Shown here one piece after another: positions 1 through 5,307 of a stretch of 5,307 bases of DNA. The notes beneath the pieces are model-generated. The model did no database searches. It worked only from the letters and a program-made list of their open reading frames with translations, and was not told the DNA's origin. Where the stretch lies: positions 1 to 5,307 of the forward strand of contig CALJDB010000287.1 of NCBI GenBank assembly GCA_938023775.1, written 5' to 3'. The position numbers and the translations under genes were made by a program. This DNA comes from an uncultured Clostridia bacterium (GTDB taxonomy: Bacteria > Bacillota > Clostridia > Oscillospirales > Oscillospiraceae). Numbering within the stretch: the first letter of the stretch is position 1; every line of letters begins with the position of its first letter.

Positions 1-306
1 GTTATAGTCATATGTGATCATCAGCGACTCCGACTCGACCTCGGAATTATCGCTGCGGTAGCCGAGGGGGAAGCCCTGCACGCTCTTGCTGACCTTCTTT
101 ACGCGCTGGATGAAGGGGAGCTTCAGCTGCAAGCCGGAGGCGCTGACGGTCGACGGCTTGCCGAAGGTGGTGATGACCGCGAACTGGTCTTCCTTCAGCG
201 TGTAAAACGAGTCGAGCAGCAGCACGGCGAGCAGCAGCACGGCGGGGATGAGCCAGAGCCACTTCCGCGGTGCGCGGCGGCGGGGGGTGCGTTGTTGTTC
301 TTCCAT
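1..306 (-). CDS. hflK: HflK-like SPFH/band-7 membrane protein, N-terminal part (runs off left edge)
   Basis: The first 102 codons of a gene that continues past base 1. It starts at ATG 306-304, preceded by an AGAAAGGAG Shine-Dalgarno (326-318) 11 bases upstream. The protein has a short basic, cytoplasm-like N-terminus (residues 1-15, rich in Arg and Pro) and one hydrophobic segment (about 16-32, WLWLIPAVLLLAVLLL). The start of an SPFH domain follows: FYTLKEDQFAVITTFGKP, then GLQLKLPFIQRVKKV at about 59-73, then ESLMITYDYN at the edge. This order (single anchor, 'E-Q-A-V-x-T-x-F-G', 'G-L-x-x-K-x-P-F-I') is typical of HflK/HflC. The Clostridial proteins of this type are usually called protease modulator HflK. 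In E. coli, HflK and HflC form a membrane complex around the FtsH protease and modulate its activity; the same role here is inferred. HflC cannot be excluded because only the N-terminus is visible. The gene has its own promoter and a riboswitch-like leader. Confidence 0.85.
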   Translation of the reverse strand, partial: MEEQQRTPRRRAPRKWLWLIPAVLLLAVLLLDSFYTLKEDQFAVITTFGKPSTVSASGLQLKLPFIQRVKKVSKSVQGFPLGYRSDNSEVESESLMITYDYN

Positions 307-375
307 TTTTCGGTTTTCTCCTTTCTTTTTTTGACGGATCGTGCTTCCGGCGCTTTGCGAAGTATCCGGGGATGC
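307..375 (-). promoter_or_regulatory. hflK 5' untranslated region after the terminator, with ribosome binding site
   Basis: This is the RNA segment made only when the upstream terminator is read through. It holds the AGAAAGGAG Shine-Dalgarno at 326-318. It can also form a weak imperfect hairpin: CGGAT (368-364) with ATCCG (339-335), enclosing CTTC (362-359) with GAAG (347-344). An A-rich run (332-327) follows the hairpin and leads into the Shine-Dalgarno. The hairpin does not cover the Shine-Dalgarno, so I see no direct sign of translational control here. Its role, if any, is unknown. Confidence 0.5.
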
Positions 376-426
376 AAAAAGACCAGACGCATGGGACAGG
401 CAAAGCGCCTGCCGATGAGTCTGGTC
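376..426 (-). terminator. Intrinsic terminator of the hflK leader, overlapping the riboswitch P1 3' strand
   Basis: On the minus strand GACCAGAC (426-419) pairs perfectly with GTCTGGTC (388-381). The hairpin continues inward, after a T/C mismatch, with CAT/ATG (417-415 with 392-390). Seven more pairs follow: GGCAGGC with GCCTGTC (413-407 with 401-395, one G-U), closed by a GCTTT loop. Five T residues (380-376) follow at once. This is a strong Rho-independent terminator lying inside the leader of the next gene. Its 5' arm contains bases 419-416 and 413-411, the same bases that close the proposed riboswitch P1 helix, so the two folds exclude each other. No other terminator is visible after plsY, so this hairpin may also end transcripts of the upstream operon. 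Confidence 0.85.
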
Positions 427-518
427 ATTTCATTCACGCCAGAAATCCGAGGAATTTCCGTGTATGTTGGCTGTGACACAGAGGAACCGTTTCCTCTGCC
501 GACTACTCCCTCAAGGGC
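411..518 (-). ncRNA. Candidate yybP-ykoY (manganese) riboswitch aptamer upstream of hflK
   Basis: Seen in sequence, minus strand: a P1 helix GCC(CT)TGAG (518-510) with CTCA(TC)GGC (419-411), followed directly by GGGAGTAG (510-503). Next is a perfect hairpin CAGAGGAA-ACGG-TTCCTCTG (498-479), then CAACATAC (468-461 region). A third hairpin CGGAAAT/ATTTCTG (460-454 with 446-440, one G-U) follows, then CCAGACTCATC (424-414) closing P1. The yybP-ykoY family is known for a GGGGAGUAG segment just inside P1, an ACAUAC segment in the opposing loop arm, and an AGAC-type end at the P1 3' strand. All three occur here in the right order. Members sense Mn2+ and usually switch transcription or translation on. 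Because the terminator uses the P1 3' strand, ligand-stabilised P1 would prevent termination (an ON switch, inferred). The family assignment is by eye from remembered consensus; that this is a structured attenuating leader is more certain than the ligand. Confidence 0.7.
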
Positions 519-524
519 ATCCCT

Positions 525-553
525 ATTATAACATATCCCCCGCAAGCTGTCAA
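525..553 (-). promoter_or_regulatory. Perfect-consensus sigma-A promoter for hflK
   Basis: TTGACA (553-548), a 17-base spacer and TATAAT (530-525) match the housekeeping consensus at all twelve positions with ideal spacing. Transcription should begin near 520-517, putting the first transcribed bases at or just before the P1 helix of the riboswitch candidate. The -35 box overlaps the plsY stop codon (552-550). Such a strong core promoter suggests that control is exerted after initiation, through the leader. Confidence 0.92.
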
Positions 554-1182
554 TGGGCTCCGCGGCTGCGCAGCGTAAAGCGCGGCTCCGTTCCGGCGGC
601 GATGCGGCGGAGGTTTGCGCGGTGGCGGTAAATGACGAGCGCAGCGGAGGCTGCGGCGAGGAGCTCCACGGTCCACGGCGCGAAGCCGAAGAGTGCGAGC
701 GAGACCGGGTAGCTCGCGGCGGCGGCGACGGAGGCGAGGGACATGATGCGCGTTGCGGCGAGCAGCACGGCGGCGATGCCGAGATAACAGAGCCCGACGC
801 GCCAGTCCACGAACCAAACCGTGGCAAAGCAGGCGATGAAGCTCTTGCCGCCCCGGAAGCGGTACCAGACCGGGTAGGCGTGGCCCAGCATGCAGCAAAA
901 GCCGGTCAGCGCCGCGCCGAGCTGTCCGAGCGAGAACAGGCGGCGGAAGAGCGCGGAGAACGCCCAGACGGGCAGCGCCGTTTTCGCGATGTCGAGCGCG
1001 AGGACGAGCCACGCGGCCGCGCCGGGATAAACGCGCTTGAAGTTCGTAAAGCCGGGGTTGCCGCTCCCGCGCGTGCGGATGTCCTCGTGATAAACAGCGC
1101 GGGAGAGCACGATGGCGGGGTTCACGCCGCCGAGCAGATAACCGGCGAGCGCGGCGGCGAGGCAGAGCAGCGGCAGCGTCAT
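550..1182 (-). CDS. plsY: Glycerol-3-phosphate acyltransferase PlsY
   Basis: A 210-residue integral membrane acyltransferase, close to the usual length of about 200-215. PlsY transfers an acyl group from acyl-phosphate to the sn-1 position of glycerol-3-phosphate, giving lysophosphatidic acid for membrane lipids. Three family motifs are visible: motif 1 RGSGNPGFTNFKR (38-50), motif 2 GHAYPVWYRFRGGKS (100-114), and motif 3 YRHRANLRRIAAGTE (185-199) near the C-terminus. Hydrophobic segments lie at about 3-28, 55-80, 86-105, 115-145 and 150-183. Motif 2 reads GGKSFIAC where the textbook form is GGKGVAT; the catalytic-site glycines and lysine remain. The open frame extends upstream to 1431, but ATG 1182-1180 is chosen because motif spacing fits, and GGGGAGGAG (1196-1188) lies 5 bases upstream. 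That ATG overlaps the stop of the activase gene (ATGA), implying translational coupling. The stop codon overlaps the -35 box of the next promoter. Confidence 0.93.
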   Translation of the reverse strand: MTLPLLCLAAALAGYLLGGVNPAIVLSRAVYHEDIRTRGSGNPGFTNFKRVYPGAAAWLVLALDIAKTALPVWAFSALFRRLFSLGQLGAALTGFCCMLGHAYPVWYRFRGGKSFIACFATVWFVDWRVGLCYLGIAAVLLAATRIMSLASVAAAASYPVSLALFGFAPWTVELLAAASAALVIYRHRANLRRIAAGTEPRFTLRSRGAH

Positions 1183-4106
1183 TTGCGCTCCTCCCCGCCG
1201 ACAAAGGCGAACAGACTGCGCAGGCGGATGCGCACCGCGCCGAGATTCGTAATCTCGTCGATCTTGATCTGGGTATAGGGCTTGCCGTGCTGCTCCGTGA
1301 GCGCGCGGACCTCGTCCGTCGTAACGGCGTCCACACCGCAGCCGAAGGAGACGAGCTGGACGAGATTGACGTTTTTCGGCGCTTCGGCAACGTAGCGCGC
1401 CGCGGCGTAGAGCCGCGCGTGGTAAGTCCACTGGTTCAGCACCGTCGTGTCCAGCTTTTCCGGCACGAGGGCGCTCGCCGCGTCCTCCGAGACGACGACC
1501 GCGCCGAGCTCGCCGAGCAGCCGGTCGATGCCGTGGCAGATCTCCGGGTCGATGTGGTAGGGCCTGCCCGCGAGGACGATGACGGGCGCGCCCTCCCGCT
1601 CCGCCGCGGCGAGATATTCCGCGCCCTTCGCGCGCACGGCGGCAAGATAGCCGTCATAAGCCGCGTAAGCGAGTGCGGCGGCGTCCTTCACCTGCCTCAG
1701 TGAAAAATCATAGCCGTGCGCCGCCATCATGCGGCGGAAGTGGGGCGGGAACTCCTTCCGGTCGTGCAGACCGATGAAGTCGCCGAAATAGTCCACATTT
1801 TTCAGCCCGCCGACGTTCGCACCGATGACCTCCGGGTAATAGGCGACGACGGGGCAGTTATAGTGGTTCGCGCCGAGCCCCTCGTCCAGATTATAGGACA
1901 TGCTGGGGTAAAACACGCCGTCCACGCCCGCGGCGAGCAGTGCCTCGACATGACCGTGGAGCAGCTTCGCCGGGTAGCACGCCGTGTCCGAGGGAATGGT
2001 GTGCTGGCCGCTGCGGTAAAGCTCGTGGCTGCTGACGGGCGAGACGACAACGTTGAAGCCGAGCTCTGTCAGCATCGTGTGCCAGAAGGGGAGAAGCTCA
2101 TACATGTTGAGCCCCATCGGGATGCCGAGCGTCTTTTTGCCGGGGTCGCACCGGTTTTCGCGATAGCGGGCGAGCAGCTCATTCTTGTAGGCGTAAAGGT
2201 TCCGCGTCTCCCCCGCGGCGGCTTTGCCGAGGGGACGGGAGCAGCGGTTCCCGGCGATGAAGGTCGTGCCGCCGGAAAAGCGGTTCACGGTCAGGCGGCA
2301 GCGGTTGCCGCAGCCGGAGCAGGTGACCGCCTTCACCTCATGCGTAAAGCCCTCCAGCGCCTCGAAGCCCAGCAGCGAGCTTGCGCGGTCGCCGCCGCAG
2401 CGCTCCGCGGCGTAAAGCGCCGCGCCGTAAGCGCCCATCAGTCCCGCGATGGCGGGGCGGATAACGTTTCTGCCGATCTCCTGCTCAAAGGCGCGGAGCA
2501 CGGCGTCGTTCTGGAACGTGCCGCCCTGCACGACGACGTTTTTGCCGAGCGCATCGCCGCCGGAGCAGCGGATGACCTTGTAAAGCGCGTTTTTCACAAC
2601 GCTGATGGAGAGCCCGGCGGAGATGTTTTCGAGCGTTGCGCCGTCCTTCTGCGCCTGCTTGACGGAGCTGTTCATGAACACGGTGCAGCGCGAGCCGAGG
2701 TCCACGGGGCGGTCGGCATAGAGCGCCTTTTCCGCAAATTCCGGCGGCGTCAGCCCCAGCACCCCGGCGAAGGTCTGCAAAAACGAGCCGCAGCCGGAGG
2801 AGCAGGCTTCGTTCAGGAAAATGCTGTCCACCGCGCCGTTCCGGATGCGGAAGCACTTGATGTCCTGCCCGCCGATGTCGAGGATGAAGTCCACCTCCGG
2901 GCAGAAGCGCTTCGCCGCCGTGTAGTGTGCGACGGTCTCGACAACGCCGAGGTCGGCGTGGAACGCGCTTTTCACGATGTCCTCGCCGTAGCCCGTGACG
3001 GCGGCGCCGGCGATGTGCAGCGCGGGATAATCGCGGTAAAGCGAGAGCAGATAGTCCCGCACGAGCGGGACGGGGTTGCCGCTGTTCGGCGTGTAAAACG
3101 GGCGGAAAATGGCGCCGTCGGCGTCGCAGAGCAGCGCCTTCACGGTCGTGGACCCGGCGTCGATGCCGAGGTACATGGTCTCCGCCGGCTCTTCCAGCGT
3201 GCGGATATGCGCCGAGTCCGCCTCGTGGCGCGCGCGGAAGGCGGCGTATTCCTCCGGGGAGGTGAAGAGCGGGCGGCAGCCCTCGTAGCCCGCCGTCGGC
3301 TCATAGGCGGCGAGACGCGAGGCGAGCGCGGGGAGATCCACCGACGCCGCGGAGGGCGAGAGCGCCGCGCCGAGCGCGACGTAATAAAGCGAGTTTTCCG
3401 GGCAGAGCCCGCGGACGGCGAGCACGTCGTCGAACGCGGCGCGCAGCTGGGAGAAAAAGGTCAGCGGTCCGCCGAGATAGAGCACATTCCCGCCGATCTC
3501 GCGCCCCTGCGCGAGCCCCGCGACGGTCTGGTTCACGACGGCGTAAAAGATGCTCGCGGCAACGTCGGCGCGCTTCGCGCCCTGATTGATGAGCGGCTGA
3601 ATGTCCGATTTCGCGAACACGCCGCAGCGTGAGGCGATCGTGTAGAGCTTTTCATGCTGGGCGGCGAGGTCATCCAGCTCGTCCGGCGCGATGTTCATGA
3701 GCGCCGTCATCTGGTCGATGAAGGCGCCCGTGCCGCCGGCGCAGGTGCCGTTCATGCGCACCTCCAGCCCGCCGGTGAGGAACAGAATTTTCGCGTCCTC
3801 GCCGCCGAGCTCCACGGCGCAGTCCGTCTCCGGGTGGAGCCGCGTGACCGCCGTGCGCGTGGCGTAGACCTCCTGCACGAAGGGCAGCGCGAGGTCGGCA
3901 GCCATGCCCATGCCCGCCGAGCCGGACATGGCGAAGAGCATCTCCTCGCCGGGAAAGCGCGCCGCCGCTTCGCCGAGCAGCGCCGCGCTCGCCTCCTGAA
4001 TGCGCGAGAGGTGGCGCTCATAGCGGCTAAACAGAATGTTCTGCGCCTCGTCCGTCACGACGCACTTGACCGTGGTGGAGCCGATATCCAGTCCGAGCCG
4101 CTTCAT
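1179..4106 (-). CDS. Acyl-CoA dehydratase activase-related protein: two BcrAD/BadFG ATPase domains plus DUF2229 (COG3580)
   Basis: A 975-residue protein with two ASKHA ATPase domains. Domain 1 (about 1-250) has LDIGSTTVK (6-14), ELGGEDAK (99-106), NGTCAGGTG (119-127, C122) and SRCGVFAKSD (159-168, C161). Domain 2 (about 311-568) repeats them as LGIDAGSTTVK (313-323), DIGGQDIK (410-417), NEACSSGCGSF (432-442) and GSRCTVF (471-477). In HgdC-type activases the two matching cysteines per subunit hold one [4Fe-4S] cluster bridging a homodimer, and ATP hydrolysis drives electron transfer to a dehydratase. The tandem domains could make this within one chain (inference). A cysteine group C596, C599, C603, C622 follows, then a DUF2229/COG3580 domain (about 658-965) with SDTACYPAK (706-714) and SFGCGVD (920-926). 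ATG 4106-4104 overlaps the upstream stop (ATGA); GAGGAGGT (4120-4113) is its Shine-Dalgarno. Clostridial relatives are often about 1400 residues with COG3581 fused at the C-terminus; here COG3581 is the preceding gene. The physiological substrate is unknown; a true 2-hydroxyacyl-CoA dehydratase role is not shown. Confidence 0.9.
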   Translation of the reverse strand: MKRLGLDIGSTTVKCVVTDEAQNILFSRYERHLSRIQEASAALLGEAAARFPGEEMLFAMSGSAGMGMAADLALPFVQEVYATRTAVTRLHPETDCAVELGGEDAKILFLTGGLEVRMNGTCAGGTGAFIDQMTALMNIAPDELDDLAAQHEKLYTIASRCGVFAKSDIQPLINQGAKRADVAASIFYAVVNQTVAGLAQGREIGGNVLYLGGPLTFFSQLRAAFDDVLAVRGLCPENSLYYVALGAALSPSAASVDLPALASRLAAYEPTAGYEGCRPLFTSPEEYAAFRARHEADSAHIRTLEEPAETMYLGIDAGSTTVKALLCDADGAIFRPFYTPNSGNPVPLVRDYLLSLYRDYPALHIAGAAVTGYGEDIVKSAFHADLGVVETVAHYTAAKRFCPEVDFILDIGGQDIKCFRIRNGAVDSIFLNEACSSGCGSFLQTFAGVLGLTPPEFAEKALYADRPVDLGSRCTVFMNSSVKQAQKDGATLENISAGLSISVVKNALYKVIRCSGGDALGKNVVVQGGTFQNDAVLRAFEQEIGRNVIRPAIAGLMGAYGAALYAAERCGGDRASSLLGFEALEGFTHEVKAVTCSGCGNRCRLTVNRFSGGTTFIAGNRCSRPLGKAAAGETRNLYAYKNELLARYRENRCDPGKKTLGIPMGLNMYELLPFWHTMLTELGFNVVVSPVSSHELYRSGQHTIPSDTACYPAKLLHGHVEALLAAGVDGVFYPSMSYNLDEGLGANHYNCPVVAYYPEVIGANVGGLKNVDYFGDFIGLHDRKEFPPHFRRMMAAHGYDFSLRQVKDAAALAYAAYDGYLAAVRAKGAEYLAAAEREGAPVIVLAGRPYHIDPEICHGIDRLLGELGAVVVSEDAASALVPEKLDTTVLNQWTYHARLYAAARYVAEAPKNVNLVQLVSFGCGVDAVTTDEVRALTEQHGKPYTQIKIDEITNLGAVRIRLRSLFAFVGGEERK

Positions 4107-5307
4107 ACGCAGACCTCCTCCTTCTCCTTTGCGACCGCCAGCATCAGCTTGATGCGGTTTTCCTGATTGACGCGCGACGCGCCGGAGTCATAGTCCACGG
4201 GGCAGATGTTCGCCTCCGGATAGAGCTCGCGCAGCGTGCGGATCGTGCCCTTGCCGACGATGTGGTTCGGCAGACAGCCGAAAGGCTGGGCGCAGATCAC
4301 ATTGCTGTAGCCGTTTTCTATGAGCTCCGCGATCTCCGCGGGCAGCAGCCAGCCCTCGCCCATCTTGACGCCCCTGCCGATCACCTTATCGCCCAGCTCT
4401 CGGATATGGGCGAAGGGCGAGGGCGCGGTGAACTGCGGGAAATCGCGCAGCGCGGTGAGCATCTCGCGCTCCATCCGCCGCGCTGCCCACGCGCCGAGGC
4501 GCGCGACGATCTTTTTGCCGTAAGACCCGCCGTAGAGCCGGTAATCGGTCTCGCGGTTATCGAACATCGCCTGAAAGAAGCCGATGACGCCGGGGACCAT
4601 CACCTCGCAGCCCTGCGAGGCAAGGAACGCCTCCAGTCCGTTGTTGCCGAACTGGGAGTATTTCACATAAATTTCGCCCACGATGCCGACCTTGATGCGC
4701 TTAACGTCCCGGCGATCCACGGCGGCGAAGTCCGCCGCCATCGCGTGGAGATTGCGCCGCCGGTCGCGCGCGAGCAGCCCGCGGTTGCGCGAAAACTGAC
4801 GCAGCAGCTCCGCGTTCCACTTGTCCACGACCGTCTGCGTCGCGCCCGGGACCGCCTCATAGGGCTGCACCTGATTGCGCAGCAGCATCAGCATGTCGCC
4901 GTAAATGAGCGCCATGAGCCCCTTCGCGATCATCCCCGGCGTGATGGAAAAGCCGCTGGAGCGCTCCACGCGGGAAAACGAGAGCGAGATGACCGGCACA
5001 AAGTCCATATCCATATTGTGCAGCGCCTTGCGCAGCATCCAGATATAGTTCGAGGCGCGGCAGCCGCCGCCGGTCTGGAACTGGATGAGCGCGACCTTAT
5101 GTACGTCGTAGTCCCCGCACTGGAGCGCGTAGAGCTGCTGGCCGATGGTGCAGATGGCGGGGTAGCACATGTCGTTGTGGACATATTTCAGCCCCACGTC
5201 GATGACCTGCCTGCCCTCATAGTGCAGAACGTCCAGCTTGTAGCCGTACATCCGGAAAATGCCGCGGAGCAGGTCCATGTGCATCGGGAAAATGTCCGGC
5301 GCCAAAA
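4103..5307 (-). CDS. COG3581 protein (2-hydroxyacyl-CoA dehydratase/activase-related), N-terminus beyond right edge
   Basis: About 400 codons are visible and the reading frame is open through base 5307. The only start-like codon at the edge is TTG (5305-5303), which is more likely an internal leucine, so the true start lies outside. Counting from that codon, conserved features are KYVHNDMCYPAICTIGQ (40-56), QTGGGCRASNY (77-87), VGIVGEIYVKYSQFGNNG (206-223), MGEGWLLPAEIAELIENGY (315-333) and CAQPFGCLPNHIVGKG (338-353). These match the COG3581 family, which forms the C-terminal part of the large activase-related proteins of Clostridia. Cysteines C47, C82, C338 and C344 are good candidates for an iron-sulfur or metal site by analogy with dehydratase and double-cubane-cluster proteins; this is inference. 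The N-terminal loss is probably small, because in fused relatives only a short linker precedes the corresponding HF/HM motif. It ends in TGA overlapping the activase ATG, so the two products are probably made together and form a complex. Confidence 0.85.
   Translation of the reverse strand, partial: LAPDIFPMHMDLLRGIFRMYGYKLDVLHYEGRQVIDVGLKYVHNDMCYPAICTIGQQLYALQCGDYDVHKVALIQFQTGGGCRASNYIWMLRKALHNMDMDFVPVISLSFSRVERSSGFSITPGMIAKGLMALIYGDMLMLLRNQVQPYEAVPGATQTVVDKWNAELLRQFSRNRGLLARDRRRNLHAMAADFAAVDRRDVKRIKVGIVGEIYVKYSQFGNNGLEAFLASQGCEVMVPGVIGFFQAMFDNRETDYRLYGGSYGKKIVARLGAWAARRMEREMLTALRDFPQFTAPSPFAHIRELGDKVIGRGVKMGEGWLLPAEIAELIENGYSNVICAQPFGCLPNHIVGKGTIRTLRELYPEANICPVDYDSGASRVNQENRIKLMLAVAKEKEEVCV

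Noticed and set aside
376..520. T-box or amino-acid leader-peptide attenuator as an alternative reading of the leader
   Set aside because: No T-box sequence (AGGGTGGNACCGCG-like) and no small open frame with repeated codons ahead of the terminator; the GGGAGTAG and CAACATAC segments fit yybP-ykoY better.
195..827. Minus-strand frame spanning the hflK leader and the plsY 3' end
   Set aside because: It crosses the promoter, riboswitch-like leader and terminator and is out of frame with both real genes; the translation is Ser/Arg/Pro-rich with no motif.
553..1278. A 241-codon plus-strand open frame opposite plsY
   Set aside because: Low-complexity charged translation (Arg, Glu, Gly, Ala), no recognisable family, fully antisense to a clear PlsY.
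503..1431. Longer minus-strand frames across plsY (starts near 1431 and 1390)
   Set aside because: The 1431 start only extends plsY upstream into the activase gene with non-family sequence. The 1390 frame is a different frame with arginine-rich nonsense. ATG 1182 fits the family and has a ribosome binding site.
1716..3632. A 638-codon open frame on the plus strand, antisense to the activase gene
   Set aside because: Its translation is rich in Arg, Ala, Val, Glu and His with no domain motif, and it mirrors the codon pattern of the minus-strand gene. Long antisense frames are expected in GC-rich genes.
1..5307. Mobile elements, CRISPR arrays, tRNA or rRNA genes
   Set aside because: No transposase or integrase, no direct-repeat arrays, no terminal inverted repeats and no tRNA-like or rRNA-like sequence were seen on either strand.

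Overview
The window looks like a chromosomal segment of a GC-rich anaerobic Firmicute (class Clostridia, probably Oscillospiraceae-like). This is inferred from the gene content: an oxygen-sensitive BcrAD/BadFG-type activase with its COG3581 partner, a PlsY acyltransferase of the Gram-positive lipid pathway, strong AGGAGG-type ribosome binding sites, and codons that mostly end in G or C. No species can be named. All recognised genes lie on the minus strand, so transcription runs from the right end to the left end.

Right and centre (5307 to 550) is a tight three-gene operon. First comes a COG3581 protein whose start lies beyond the right edge. Next is a 975-residue protein with two ASKHA activase domains, a cysteine cluster and a DUF2229/COG3580 domain. 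Last is plsY. Both junctions are ATGA overlaps with a good Shine-Dalgarno inside the preceding gene, so translation is probably coupled. The first two genes together match the large (about 1400 residues) single-chain 'acyl-CoA dehydratase activase-related' proteins of many Clostridia, here split in two with the C-terminal part encoded first. Their substrate is unknown. PlsY adds the first acyl chain to glycerol-3-phosphate in phospholipid synthesis.

Left (553 to 1) is a separately controlled unit. A perfect-consensus sigma-A promoter (TTGACA, 17 bases, TATAAT) sits on the plsY stop codon. It drives a structured leader of about 200 bases that resembles a yybP-ykoY (manganese) riboswitch: GGGAGTAG, CAACATAC, a short P1 helix, and an overlapping intrinsic terminator whose 5' arm reuses the P1 3' strand. 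The leader is followed by the start of an hflK-like SPFH/band-7 membrane protein gene, which runs off the left edge. A metal-sensing switch in front of an HflK-like gene is the most interesting observation here.
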